Shown: positions 22,376 to 34,656 of the stretch, piece by piece | How the letters are laid out: each line of letters begins with the position of its first letter | Position numbering within the stretch: the stretch's first letter is position 1 | Source of the DNA: Polytrichum commune | Lineage: Eukaryota > Streptophyta > Polytrichopsida > Polytrichales > Polytrichaceae | Length of the DNA stretch: 64,000 bases | Reading direction: 5' to 3' | Assembly: GCA_950295325.1 (NCBI GenBank) | Contig: OX485805.1 | Location: 10,788,501-10,852,500, forward strand | The notes under the pieces: generated by a model | Database searches by the model: none | Seen by the model: the letters and a program-made list of their open reading frames with translations, nothing else | Told to the model about the DNA's origin: nothing | Position numbers and translations under genes: made by a program

Positions 22376-23666
22376 CTAACAACTTTTGGTTTGTAGGGGC
22401 GTGCAGTCTACCCCCAGCAATAAATCACATCCAAGATGACACCCATTCAACATGGCCAAGACTATCTTCATTTGCAATCTGACACTATATTTGTTTTAGA
22501 GGGCCTGGAAGTGGGGTGAGGACGGACAAATATGCTAGCTTTCATTGGAAATACAATCTCATTGGCAAACGGATCCCCAAGAAGTTCGTCCCAAGATTGA
22601 GATTTGGCATCTTCTTTGCGGTATCACTCTCTAGTCTATTTAGATCAAACACAATGACAAGGTTTTCAACCAAAAACAATGTCATGAATCTAAGGTTTGA
22701 AACCATGTATGGGATGACCTCACCATATATGCCATGATGGCTTGGGAAAGGGTCATCAAATACGTGAAGATTAGCGTCTTTTCGGTTGAGGCATTGCTCC
22801 AAGGCTTCGATCAAACATGTGGCGTTGGCGCTAGAGGTGTCCCTTGTCGGAGAGATGACATGAAAACATTTGGAAATGGAAACATCAATGCAGATAGGTA
22901 GAGCCTACACTAAATATTATATTTGGTGTCATATGGTATTCTATGTCACTGTGGTAATCTTTCTAGTGACACTTTGTATGAATAAGTCCACAAATATTGT
23001 CATCCCAACTTACTATTAGTTTGGTATATTCTACAATTTAAAATTTTAATTGAAAAATTGTCATGGATGATTGAAAATTCGATGAAAAAATCACTTAGTA
23101 AGTGACAATAATTACAACATTGTAAATCCATAATGCACAATTTTGTTTTTACTAAAGAATGACACACGGGCCCCAAGTCCTAAGTCCCAAGTCACTTGAG
23201 GTTAATTCGTGCAATCTTAGTTGTTAAGAGCATGGAAGTTGGGACTTGAAACTTCATGTGAACCAACCCCTAGTGTTGGTGACCATAACACTATTGAGCT
23301 ACTATTAGTTGTTCCATTCTAATTATATTAGTGACACCGCTTCCCCCGAGTTTATAATTAGTTGAATATGTTTAGTTGAGAGAATAGCCAAAGTATAGTT
23401 CCAAGCAAAATTTGGCTTATTCCCCACCCCACCCAACATACACACTTAGCTAAATAATGTTGTACGGACAATTTACAATTAGTATTGAGTAACACAAATA
23501 GGAATTGTTGACAATAGGTACAATGTTTGTCATTTTCTGGTCCACTTGGTCGTTAGTAAGATGGAGGTTGTCCTTGATTCGGTGGTTCTCTAGGGTTGTC
23601 CTTGGTGGGGTTTGATGTTTGTTGTTTTCCGTTTTGATATCTTTGGCACAAAAGGGGATTCGGTTG
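22376..23666. other. Unassigned sequence
   Basis: No recognised gene. A 90-codon open frame on the minus strand at 22542-22814 reads DANLHVFDDPFPSHHGIYGE among others; it matches no family I know and may be a decayed gene fragment. The rest is AT-rich. Confidence 0.35.
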
Positions 23667-23672
23667 TTGTTA

Positions 23673-23924
23673 CTAGGGGACGTTAAAGTCCCCCCCCCAC
23701 GAACTTATAGGGGGAGTAAATTCTAGCAAGGGCAACTGCCCGTCCAAAAAATCCAAATTTTCAGGACCCGACCCAAAATTGTTGCCCACCCGCCTGACTT
23801 TGAAAAAACCATTGCCCTTGCATTCTTGAAGGCCACTTATCCACAAATCCCAATTTGAGTGCACTTCACCTTTAAGGTCCAAAATCCAATATATATGTTC
23901 ACTTCCATTTGAGTAAATAAGCAA
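23673..23924 (-). other. Open frame in left foldback arm
   Basis: 83 codons reading SEHIYWILDLKGEVHSNWDL, then WISGLQECKGN, PENLDFLDGQLPL and ISSWGG. The right arm encodes the same peptide with many substitutions. Likely a gene fragment captured by the element or a relic of its own protein; not recognised. Confidence 0.35.
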
Positions 23925-24627
23925 TTGTTTGGGATTTCATTTTCAAAGTGAAATTGTCAATAAAGCATGTAATTAACTTGGAAGTAAAGAATATTATAAA
24001 ATCCTCATTAGCATCGAGGTTATGATTTGTGTGACTTACCATTGCAAGGTTCTTTGTCATTCTAAAATGAAACTTAAATTAGTGATTTATTTTTAGTGTG
24101 TTAAATATTATAATATTTTAGTTAATACCTTTTACTTTCACAAAGTTTTCATATGCGTTTAAACTAATTAAGTGTGATTGAATGTAATAAAGTCTAATTC
24201 ATCCTGATTAATTCTAATTAAGCGCAATTAAATCAGAAAGCATGCTCAACAATTTAATTAAGCCTAATAATGATAAAATATACTTACTAGAACTAATCAT
24301 GATTTAATTTGCTGGTAATTTAACTCATGGTTAATTCCAGTGATTTCCAGTGCATTATAATTAATTCCAGTAAGTATATTTCATCATTAATTAGGATTCA
24401 TTAATTTGTTAAGCATAATTTCTGATTTAATTGGGATTAATTAGGATTAACCATAATTAAGTAGAATTAATTAGGATTAATCAGAACTAAGTAGACTTAA
24501 TTACATTAAATCACACTTAATTAGTTTGAATGCATATGGAAACTTTGTGAAAGTAGAAGGTATCAACTAATATATTATAATATCTAACATACTAAAAATA
24601 AATCACTAATTTTAGTTTCATTTTAGA

Positions 24628-25020
24628 ATGACAAAGACCCTTGCAATGGTAAGTCGCAAAAATCATAACCTCGGTGCTAACGAGGGTTTGGTAATATTTT
24701 TGACTTCCAAGTTATTTACATGCTTTATTAGCGGTTTCACTTTGAAAATGAAATCCCAATCAATTGCTTATTTACTCAATGAAAATGAACATACATATTG
24801 GATTTTGGACCTTGAAGGTGAAGTGCACTCAATATGGGATTTGTGGATAAGTAGCCTTCAAGAATGCAAGGACAAATGTTTTCTCGAAGCGAGGCGGGCA
24901 GACAATAATTTTTGGTTGGGTCCAGAAAATATGAATTTTTTGGACGGGCGGCTGCCCCTGCCCGAATCTACCTCCCCTATAAGTTCGTGGGGGGGGGGGA
25001 ACTTTAACACCCCCATTCAA
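24628..25020 (+). other. Open frame in right foldback arm
   Basis: The frame runs from MTKTLAMVSRKNHN through KMKSQSIAYLLNENEHTYWI, LDLEGEVHSIWDLWISSLQ and PENMNFLDGRLPLPE to the element terminus (the open frame continues into the hAT). Codon comparison with the left arm shows mostly amino-acid-changing differences, so the open frame is probably not under strong selection. Unrecognised. Confidence 0.35.
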
Positions 25021-26570
25021 TGTTCAAGATTGAAGTCTTCAATGCCCTTCAAACGCGATTTGGCCCTTCAAAATATACCTCTCTCAAAACAGCCCTTCAA
25101 AATGCAACCCCAAACTCAAAATGAAAACTTCACTTGACGTCCTCAAAATTTTTACACCCGTCAACACTGTAGCGCTACAGTGACGAGGAGGTCGCTACAG
25201 TGACAACCTCAACACCTAGCAAATGATTCATTCAACATCGATCTGACTTGGAATTCAACTTTTTAGGTCTTGCAAAAGATTGGAATCCAACCCTTTCTTT
25301 GGTAAGCATTGAGTCAGTGTTGTAGTGTGATGTGATTAATCAATGTGAAATCAGTGCTGATTTGGGTGAGATGGTTATTCCGTGGCTTGGTCATGGAGAG
25401 ATTGGTATTTTGTATGCCTGCAATTTTAGAAATTTGGGAGGTTGAAGAACCCACATGGTACAAGGATCTAACTTCTCTTCAGTTCCAATTTTTCATTCAC
25501 ATGCTAGCTGATATATTATCATAGTTGAATAAGGTCAATCGCAAGTTTCAGTTTGATCTTGTAGATATCACTAGCATAGCTTCTACGATTGATGTAACAA
25601 TCAGCTTGTTTCGTAGACACTATCTGGGTGTAAGTTTTGGCCTGACAACCAAACACCTAGGAAAGTTTCTCCGCGAGGTGGTACCCAAATGGGCAAATAT
25701 TGTATGTTGATAGTTTTGGGTGTGAAAAAATGCATATCTTGCATTATGATTCCATGCCCGAGTGTGACGTAGGAGGCTCATTGGAGGCATGCATCATGTT
25801 GGGGAGGCAGTATGTGCAGAAGATCATCGATTCACTCAATGATCAATTTCATGACCTGTCCATTTTCAATGCGGCCCGGCTTTTTAGCCCGAAGCACTAT
25901 CCCGTAGATGAATTGGACAGAGGGACATTAACGGAACAATGGTTGAACCGGTTGGTGACACATTTCCGTTGGAGCGATGACCTTGTTAATCAATGCAATG
26001 CGGAATTGCTAGAATTCGTGGAGATGTTATGTTCCGTTTGTGAACGCCGAAGTATGCAAGAAGCTTGGGTTTTTTGTGGCAATGACCGGGAGTTCATGAT
26101 TAATTGGCCAACTATGATGTCGCTATGGCAAGCCATACTTGTGATCCCAACTAGCACTGCTGTTTGTGAGCGTGGTTTTTCAAAGCAAAATTGGGTTAAG
26201 AGTGAAAGGAGAACTAGACTCAACCTTGACACACTAGATGCTTTAATGAGGGTTAGTCTAAATGGGTTAGGAGTTGAATTCATGGATTGGGATAGTATTT
26301 TTGAATCTTGGAAAATTGGCACAAGAACCAACAACCGTAGGGCATTATCACTAGAAGAGGTGGAGTTAGATGGTTGATTCTTAATTCTTCACATTGTATT
26401 GGAAGCATGCACCATATAAATCATGCATAAGTTTAATATGAGTTTTTTATATTTTATTTCTATATTACTGAATTGACGTCTTGAATTTGAACTAGCCCTT
26501 CAACCGAAGGGCTCAAATTTTAGAGCCCTTCAAAATGAAACTCATATGAGGGCTTCAATCTTGAACACTG
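25018..26570 (+). mobile_element. hAT element, 1553 bp, with perfect 8-bp duplication
   Basis: Termini read inward CAATGTTCAAGATTGAAG (left) and CAGTGTTCAAGATTGAAG (right). Target duplication CCCCCATT at 25010-25017 and 26571-26578 is perfect. Subterminal GCCCTTCAAA motifs recur near both ends. It encodes hAT transposase fragments on the plus strand. The perfect duplication implies recent insertion relative to the host foldback element. Confidence 0.92.
25525..26377 (+). pseudogene. hAT transposase, C-terminal half, frameshifted
   Basis: Two overlapping frames, 25525-25710 and 25700-26377, together resemble the C-terminal half of a hAT transposase of the ZNF862/KIAA1586-like type: DLVDITSIASTIDVTISLFR, then FSPKHYP, and the dimerisation block LWQAILVIPTSTAVCERGFS with RRTRLNLDTLDALMRVSLNG. 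The zinc finger and the first catalytic acidic residues are absent, so the copy is non-autonomous. The frame shift lies at about 25700. Confidence 0.85.
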
Positions 26571-26932
26571 CCCCCATTGTTACTTACTTCACATTGTGAC
26601 AGTGTTTTGCGTCCAAATAGGGCACGTTTTCCTGATTTGTGTATTTTGTTTTCATTATGGCGTTGACTGTTTGGTCCGTATGTCTCAAATTTAGAAAATA
26701 AAATAGAATGTGAGATCGGTGGAGCATTGACTTTGAAGTTCCACAATTGCTTTGTTGTCAGGCGAGCTTTCATTTGGGGATAGGAGGCCACCATGTGTGT
26801 GTATATATATGGACAAGAACTCCCTGCAAGTGTCCCACTGTACAAAAGAATAACATAGAAGAATATATAGAATCTCCTAGAATGTGTTGACTAGGTTGTG
26901 TGTGTGCATGATCACACCGGCCAGTACAAACA

Positions 26933-27230
26933 CCATCCGTCAGCATTTCCAGCCGTAATAGTGTGAAAAGTGGTAGGCCGACATCTATTTTTGAACATAA
27001 TCCCCAACAATTTCACTGTTGGAATCGGACGGAAAGGTCGGTGTGATTGGGGCATGAGGGGCTGATCTCACCAACCACTTCTGACATCATCCGTCAACTT
27101 CTCCGGTTGTAATAGTATGAAAAGTGGTGGGCCAACATCTGCTTCTGAACATAGTCCCCAACAATTTCACGGTTGGAACCGGACGGAAAGTTTGGGTGTG
27201 ATCGGGGCACGAGTGAGAAGTGGGTGCTTG
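26933..27230. repeat. Tandem duplication, about 154 bp period
   Basis: CATCCGTCAGCATTTCC, GTAATAGTGTGAAAAGTGGT and GTCCCCAACAATTTCAC-type blocks occur from 26933 and again from 27087, ending GGACGGAAAG and GATTGGGGCA/GATCGGGGCA. No coding sequence. Confidence 0.7.
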
Positions 27231-27239
27231 AACAATGTC

Positions 27240-27430
27240 CGAGAGATTTTTTTTGAGCATAATCGATCGAGATCCTAGTGTTTCCAAGGACCAACCTAGT
27301 TCCAAGTTGACATCTTTTGGTCTTTTTTATTAAAGGAACGAATATTCTATAACAATTCTCTAGATGAATCGGTAATTTTCTTGGAGCCTTGAGTTCGTTG
27401 GTTATTTCATAGACTTCTGCCCCCTTCCCA
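27240..27430 (-). mobile_element. hAT-type MITE (family A), degenerate
   Basis: Reverse orientation: AGATTTTTTTTGAGCATAAT, then GAGATCCTAGTGTTTCCAAG, and a decayed GTTGGTTATTTCATAGACTT end. The terminal GGGGAGA is lost at both ends. Confidence 0.6.
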
Positions 27431-27962
27431 CTGGCTTTAGCTAAGACTAAAAGTTGGTTCTAACAATCCGGCTTTCACACCATCGACATTATCTAGTGCC
27501 GAGCCTAGTTGGAAAATGATGTGGCATCGCTTAAAAGTGGAGGCTTTAAGCCTCAAGCACCGACCCTCCCATTAGTACCTAAACATGAGGCAAGAATATA
27601 GGACCTTTAAAAGTGTTGTTTCCCGCCCTTGTGATTGGTTGCTTTTAGTCTTAGCTATGAGGGCACGAAGAGCTCCATCAACAAAAACCGATGGTAAGAT
27701 AGGTGAGTAGTAAGGCATTTGGGGATGGAACAAAAACTACCCAACATTCATTGCTTGGTAGATTAAAAAAAAAAATAATGAACATATGTGAAAGCTACTT
27801 AACTAAAACCTACTCGACAATCTCCGGAGCAAGTTCTTGTAGGTGCATTGGGATAACTGGATGCCTCCGCTATAATGGAGGGAGCTTTGCCCAGTTTTTA
27901 GGAAATACTTTGGTTATTTGGTAAAGTCAGGTGGGAAGGGGACATTAACCAGTTCACCTATA

Positions 27963-28215
27963 ACTACACTCATTTGTCTAATCAGTGTGAGCTACAGTAA
28001 TCCCCAACTACCCACACTATTTTATCATTATTATTACTAACGATTTGAAGTGGTCCACTATAATTTCCAGTGTGAAAAATTAGTGTGAATTCTTTCGTGT
28101 GCATGTTTGGATGAAAGTTCAAGACAAGGCAAGTACTATGAAATCGATGTGGACCACACTAAATTCCAGCCCACATACATTGCCCACCCACACTAATTAG
28201 ACAAAACAGTGTAGT
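27963..28215. mobile_element. MITE with ACTACACT termini, 253 bp
   Basis: The left end ACTACACTCATTTGTCTAAT and the inverted right end ACTACACTGTTTTGTCTAAT are each followed by YAGTGTG. The same terminal block occurs at the ends of 58950-59177. No duplication is clear and there is no coding sequence. Confidence 0.7.
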
Positions 28216-28474
28216 CTAGCCATCCGCTTGTGCTTGAAGCCTTGAGCAGTGGGTAATTAACTGATGAGTATGACTTCATCATGGACACACAAAATCTGGG
28301 GCCGGCTTCCAAGGAACTCGGTGTTTTTTTTTAATTTTCTTCACCAATCTCAACTGAATTGCAAAAGGTCAACTCTCAACTTGACCCTTATTGAAACTTG
28401 AACTCACCAAGGTTCTGAGAAATTGAGGTTTTCCCGTCTCGGACTAATTAATAAGGTAGGTAGATGCATGTGTC

Positions 28475-28477
<3 letters not shown>

Positions 28478-28527
<50 letters not shown>
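28478..28527. repeat. (TA)n-(TG)n microsatellite
   Basis: About twelve TA units run directly into about thirteen TG units, then a poly-T run. Confidence 0.9.
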
Positions 28528-28668
28528 GCTTTTTTTTTTTTTAATTGGGCTCCTAAAATTAAAGTGATTGGTATGCGGTTCGCTGAGGATCAAAGAGCAA
28601 TCATAAATACACATGTTTCAAAGAGATCGGACCATGTCTTCAAGTATCAATAATCTAGTACCCTACAC

Positions 28669-28874
28669 CAATGATCGGGGAGAATCAACAGTTAGTTTGA
28701 GGAATAACCGGTTGAAGTTCAAGACTGCAGGAAAATTACCGATCATTCTCGAGGAATCTATAGAATATACCCCAATTTAATGAAGAAAAACCGGAGGATG
28801 TCAACATGTGACCGGTTGGACTTGGAAACACTCGGATCTCAACCGATTATGCCCAAAAATCTCCCCAATCACTG
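28669..28874 (+). mobile_element. hAT-type MITE (family A), best-preserved copy
   Basis: Starts CAATGATCGGGGAGAATC and ends ATCTCCCCAATCACTG. Perfect 8-bp duplication CCCTACAC at 28661-28668 and 28875-28882. Internal blocks are ATAACCGGTTGAAGTTCAAG and CATGTGACCGGTTGGACTTG. The CARTG start and 8-bp duplication identify it as hAT-type. Confidence 0.9.
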
Positions 28875-28882
28875 CCCTACAC

Positions 28883-29105
28883 TAGTGATCGGGGAGATTT
28901 TTGGGCATAACCGGTTGAGATCCTAGTGTTTGCAAGTCCAACTGGTTACATGTTGACATCCTCCGGTTTTTCTTTATTGAATTGGGGTATATTCTATAAA
29001 TTCCTCGAAAATGATTGGTGATTTTCTTGCAGTCTTGAATTTCAACTGGTTATTTCTCAAACTCGACTGGTTTATCTGTAACTAACTGCCGGTTCGCCCC
29101 GATTG
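28883..29105 (-). mobile_element. hAT-type MITE (family A), inverted neighbour
   Basis: Starts TAGTGATCGGGGAGATTT (first base changed) and ends TTCGCCCCGATTG. It lies in the opposite orientation immediately after the CCCTACAC repeat of the previous copy; a third near-copy of the target, GCCTACAC, follows at 29110-29117. Confidence 0.85.
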
Positions 29106-29117
29106 TAGGGCCTACAC

Positions 29118-30355
29118 TCAACATCGAACACAACTAGGAGGACCTATGTATTAAGTTAAAAAATAAACAAACATGTACATCTGATAACCATGTACTAGAT
29201 TAGGGGAGGTCCGATTTTCAATACAATTTGAGCATAATATGTTTCATCGTACGTTTGCTAACGCAACACAAGTTTTGTCACATCATTCTAACTGGTAGAA
29301 AATGGACGAACTAAATAACACCCACATACCTTACTCACAACTGAACCTCGAATGATCAACTTTGCAACCTCTATTTATAAGAGGTAGAGGGATCTATGCC
29401 TTGCATGTCAATGAAGAGCCTTAAACCAATTTCATCTACCACAATCATATACATTTGGAACTCAATCATATGACATTGGTACATAGTGTTGGTCATAGGT
29501 TAAAAATAAAAAATAATCATGAACATGGAAATTGCTACAAATTTTGAAGCGTAAATTCTAGGGTTACACATAGTCAATCTATAGGTTAATCCATAACCAC
29601 TCATCTCAATGCTACTCTTTGGTCACGAAAACTCTTATGAGGTTAACAAATCGCAAGCCACCAGCACAACAATTTAACTTTGTTTGCCTAAAAAACATTA
29701 ATCTTATTTGTATCGACATTACATGACCCTAGCGAGTAGTTCAATGGATGTGGTTGACTATGAATGCCTCAGCCTTATATTTCGTTATATAACAGTCACT
29801 TAATTAACTTGATTTCCGGTGCACTCTACCACTAGAGTCCACCCAATGATAGCGAGGATAGCTCCCCCCCCCCTTTGTCAAGTGGCAAGAAATCTTGAAT
29901 ACGTGTGTTAAAAATATCTTAAAGATGTCACTTGAAATGAAGTGGGATTGCACCGAATTGGGATTGTGGAAATTCGGTCTCACATCGATTGTGTGCACTT
30001 ATAGGTGATGCCGGTGGACTTCATAGTCGTCATATTAATAAGTCCATAAATCTAGTGGTTGCAACAACCTTTCCCACTGCAAGCACCCCGCATCAATTCA
30101 AAAACAAAAATTTCCCAAAACTATAAATAAAATATCTCTACACGTTTGCCACCCAAACTTCTTTTTGAAGCTCATGGCATAGATAGATAGATAGAAACTC
30201 CGGTCCCTTTTTAGCAAGGGGCCGGCGTGAATAAAGTGTCCGTTTGTAATGTCAATGATCGGATGCCCACTGGACAAGGGGACATTGGGGCAATACTACT
30301 CTCCCCTTTCGAGGATGGGCACTATAGTGACTTACTATACTAGTTCCTAGCTAGC
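29118..30355. other. Unassigned sequence
   Basis: No gene or bounded element recognised. It contains a short TAGA microsatellite near 30180-30197. Confidence 0.4.
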
Positions 30356-30703
30356 CACTACACTAAATAGGTAGATTAGTGTTGGAAACACTAATAGTCG
30401 ACGAAAACGCTAAATGTAAATTGTCTCTATAGTGTTAGAACACTAAATGTCAACTCTAACACTATTTGTACCAAGTAGTAACTTTAAATATTTACATGAG
30501 CGCATTTAGTGTTAGATGATAATTTGTAAATCTTGGAATGAAGAATTGAAGGAAGAAGAACATGAGAACCTCGTAAAAGGTATAATTTGTTCAAACCCTA
30601 TTCAAACACTAATTGTAATATCAGTTGAAAATTAGTGTTTTAGGTAACTATTGCATCTAACACTAATCTTCATCTAACACTAATCTACCTATTTAGTGTA
30701 GTG
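30356..30703. mobile_element. CACTA-type MITE, 348 bp
   Basis: Both ends read inward CACTACACTAAATAGGTAGA followed by TTAGTGTT (28 bp, perfect or nearly so). AGTGTTAGA-type motifs recur inside. No 3-bp duplication is evident and there is no coding sequence. Confidence 0.8.
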
Positions 30704-30918
30704 CCTTGAAGATACCGGACATGGTATCCCCCCAAAGGGCTTTGAGGTACCCATACAACAAGGTCCAAGGACCCCCCACCATAGTTGGGTGGACTAAGGC
30801 CCATGGCACACTAAGAGTTGTGTCAAACGGTTGGTGATAGAGTGAATTAGTTATCTAGGTGTTTTTTCTCGTTGGATGTTGTGAGTGTTGGTTGTTATGG
30901 AAAGCTAGGATTCCCCCC

Positions 30919-31318
30919 ACGGGGAGGTCACTCCATTGTAAAGTTGAACAACCACATGCGAACACTTTATATGTACAAAATCTTATTTTTTACGTAAAGC
31001 ATCACCAAAATGAGTCAAACTTTTATAAAAATAAAAATAAAATCCATGAGTAGATGTACACGGTACCTATTACATAATAAAAAATGGTGACTAAATTTGA
31101 TGATTTGTTTTTTTAATAAAACATACCGTTTCTAACTAGAATGACGCAGTATTGAACTTAAAACATTACTACAAAAATGAAGATGACTAAAAATTTCAAA
31201 ACAATATACAAAGATACTATCAATGGTTATGTATACGTAAAAAAATCATAAATTTCAAAATTATCTATGCCATGGAATATAGGGGTAGCAAACTTGGCAA
31301 TGGAGTGACCTCCCCGTG
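30919..31318. mobile_element. TIR element with CACGGGGAGGTCACTCC termini, about 400 bp
   Basis: CACGGGGAGGTCACTCCATT at 30919 is mirrored at 31318, with pairing continuing to AAGTTG. The outer boundary may extend about 10 bp further. The interior is AT-rich, non-coding. Confidence 0.65.
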
Positions 31319-33193
31319 ATTTCTCCTACTAGTCAAATAGTGTATAAGCATCCTCGATTATGGGGCCACAAACAAACAAGTTTTTAGATGTAATCATCAT
31401 TTTAGACCTTTTGAGACAAAGTCGCATGTTCGATCCACCCACGATAGGGTGCAAGCATGGTTGATTGGATCACAAAGTGTACACTATGATAGAAGGTTTC
31501 AAAGATGCATACTAAATCTGAATATTATGAACTTTTATTTGAAAGGTATTAGAAAACATGTTATTTTGAGAACTCCAACAAGTTTTTTTTAAAATCAAAT
31601 TTTTCTCAAAAATTTTTAAATTTTTATATACGTACTTCTAAAGGTGGTAGAAGTAGCTCAAATTGAAAAATAATTTGCACTAGGTCAAAAACATTGTACA
31701 AAACAGGACTTAGTTACATAAAAATTGTTCTTTTTTCTTCTTGAATTTCATCATTGATGGAGCCATCAAGTTCAGCATGTGTGATTCCAACATACATGAC
31801 CAACTTATTGGTCCAATTGACCATGCTTGCATCTGACAACCAATTATGTTAGAGAGGACCTCTCTCAAAAGTCCTTTAGTTCACAATGTGTAAAGAGTCA
31901 AAATACTTTTGAGAGTTTATAAAAAAAAAACTCGGTCAATGGACAATACGAATGAAGAACAATCATATGACCTTGCCTTGGTAAACCTTAAAATGGTGGT
32001 AAAGGAAGGTAAAGACCCATTTGTGGCTCCATATTTGAGGAGACTCTAACAAAGCCCTCGAGACTACCAAAATCTCACCTTAAAACTCTTACTATTATAA
32101 GCAATTTAATGCTTGTGGCTGGGATTGAATGTAAACTTCATTGGAGAGGTTCAAATGAGTCAATACCACATTAGCATTTGAAAAGCCTAACACAATGAAT
32201 GTACAGGATAGAACCAATGCAACAACAACACACCAAAGTTTTATTTCTAAATTTGACTTTGAATTTGATACAAATATGGTAGATGATCTATGGTACCATA
32301 CATCAAGATGAGTGTGTTAGAGACTAAAAAACCATCAACACAATTCGCATGTCCTTAGAATCTACCCACGGATAATTGAAGTTCTCAAATCACACAAGGA
32401 TACAGAGTTGAATAGGGAAGCTATTTACCAAGAATAATAGTAATATTACAACGCCATCATCCGTAGGTTGTCTTTTAGGGTTAGGGTTGCCAACGTACAA
32501 TGTTAAATCTAAATGGATTAGATTTGGTGCATGATGCTTTTGATGGAGGAATAGTAAATTTTTAATTCAATGGACCTCCTATTTAATCATATTCTATATA
32601 TTTTTTGTACCATAAGTGTGCCATTTTTATTGATGATGATTCACACATGTTGTGTGACCCACCATACTCACACGAGAACTTGGCCATGTATAGTAGAGTT
32701 GCATGTTCCCAATCATGATCCCATCGGCAATCTATAGGGTATCATAATTTGAATCAAGCTATGACTCAATTTGAATCATGCCAAAACCAAGAGTGTCATG
32801 ACACATGTCACGGTTTTGAGTGCTTAAGTGAGGAGGAATGAAATTATATATATATATATATATATATATACATGAAAATTTATTAAAATGTGAATAGAAG
32901 GCTCTAATAGTTGGTTAGTGTGCCTTAGGGTACATGTGTTAAGAAAGAACCCATATTTTGTTAATTTTGAAAAAAAAAATATGACCTTGGTGAATGTGAG
33001 GAATATTTTGCATAATATCGTCAGTCCCACAAACCACTGTTATGGATCTAAATAGTGTTATGACATGCAAACAACATAGGAACTACGTGTGATAAAATAT
33101 AGGGGTGAGGAACCCAAATTTCTTCATGTTTAGAGATTTGGGAGTAAGCTCGAGAGCAAACGAGTGAAAGAGGTTGGAGCTTGGCTTCAAGAT
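31319..33193. other. Unassigned AT-rich sequence with (TA)n
   Basis: No gene recognised. A TA microsatellite lies at about 32846-32872. Open frames are short and unlike known families. Confidence 0.4.
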
Positions 33194-33400
33194 CAATGAT
33201 TGGGGAGAACCGGCCGTAAGTTACAAATGAACCGGTTGAAGTTCAAGACTGCAGAAAAATTACCGACCATTTTAGAGGAATTGATAGGAGTATACCCCAA
33301 TTTAATTAAAGGAAAACCGGAGAATGTCAACATGTGACCGGTTGGACTTGCAAACACATGGATCTCAACCGATTATGCCCAAAAATCTCCCCGATCACTG
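33194..33400 (+). mobile_element. hAT-type MITE (family A)
   Basis: Starts CAATGATTGGGGAGAACC and ends ATCTCCCCGATCACTG. Flanked by TTCAAGAT (33186-33193) and TTGAAGAT (33401-33408), matching at 7 of 8 positions. Confidence 0.88.
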
Positions 33401-34654
33401 TTGAAGATTGATTTATCACTTAATTAGCATCCTTGATCGGGGGATTAAGTTGCGGGGATCATCATTACCAGTGGATACGATTTGGGAAGAAAGTTTGAAG
33501 ATTGAACTTCAGAGCTTCTGTGGATCTGATTTGGGAAGAAATTATGTGCAGTAAGTTTGAACTCTGTCAAGTGGGCATGCATGCGTGAGGTTTAGAATTA
33601 AGAGTTATGAATGATTCGCATTTCACAAAAGCAAAAGCAAGAAGCTCGCCGAGTTCTCTAGTTCACTATAGTAGTTACCTTGGTTTTTTTGAAGTCACCT
33701 CACTCAACATGTGTCTATTTTCTCTCGATCTGCACAACTTGAGCTCCAAAACACATCTTCAAAGCTTATCCCTAGGATATGGGGAGTTGTGTGGGCTCCC
33801 TCCTTGTTGAGAATACGTGGCATTGGTGCGAAGAAATTTCACCAAGTCTATACTTCGAAGACACTTATCTAGGATGAACACCCACAACGCCACTTATGAA
33901 TGCTATCGAAGTTCGTAGGGTAGGTTGGTTACTCAAGTCCTCAATTGTACGGCTCTTTGACATTGCGGATCACTCCACCGGTAGACAACTATGTCCACAA
34001 AAACCGGCTGCAGTACTTTTTGGCCTAGTTTTCAACGAGTTGGGTGAACGAGCCTGTACACCTGTTCTTTGTTGGATGACTAAACCCTTGCCTAGCCTCC
34101 AAGGAACCAGTGTATGGGTTGGTTCACCCCAACCGTTTTCAACGACTGCTTGTTCTTAAAAGTCGTGTCATGCAATCCACTTCCATTCAATGCTAGTGGA
34201 TGCTCCAACAACCCTAATATTCAATGTGACGTTTCTCTCACTACAATTAGAAGACCTCTCGAGATTAGAATGGATTTTTCCAAATGAATCTTCAGCACAC
34301 TAGGTGTATGTTGTGTCAAAACTCATAGGGTCTTTGCAAGGTCATTGTCACCTTCCCAATATTATTTAGGGTTAGAAGACTAATCTCCAGCAATGCAAGT
34401 AGAGCATTCTGGTCGCTAGTGGAAAACAATCTACTCTTTTGGTCTGTCGGCTTTGAACAACAAAAGAAGTTTTAATTTTTAATTTTTTTAATTTTTTTAA
34501 TTTTTGAAGTTTTTGAAGTTTTTTTTATTCCCCAGTGTGCCAATTTCTCCTGAGGATTCAAAGGACATAGTAGAATTTGGAGAACCAAGTGATTGGTGCT
34601 AGAGTGTTTGTTGAATCACTTCATAACGTTCTTCAACGACGTGGGCCCTCATAA
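33401..34654. other. Unassigned sequence
   Basis: No gene recognised. Open frames at 33607-33810 and 33896-34159 have no family resemblance. A T/A homopolymer-rich block lies at 34470-34530. Confidence 0.35.
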
Positions 34655-34656
34655 TA

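Larger units (their letters stand above)
23675..26576. mobile_element. Foldback (long-TIR) element with nested hAT
   Basis: Without the hAT inside it the element is about 1.34 kb (23675-25015) and is almost entirely two inverted arms of about 650 bp meeting near 24330. The left end reads AGGGGACGTTAAAGTCCC and the right end inverted reads TGGGGGTGTTAAAGTTCCC. TTGTTACT flanks the composite at 23667-23674 and 26577-26584, an 8-bp duplication. Each arm carries the same open frame (see the two arm ORFs). A half-copy lies at 41346-41990. Confidence 0.8.

Noticed and set aside
24628-25137. 169-codon ORF as one gene
   Set aside because: It crosses the foldback terminus and the hAT left end, so the last 40 codons are chance read-through.
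28423-28653. Open frame with Tyr-Ile and Val-Cys runs
   Set aside because: Produced by the (TA)n-(TG)n microsatellite.
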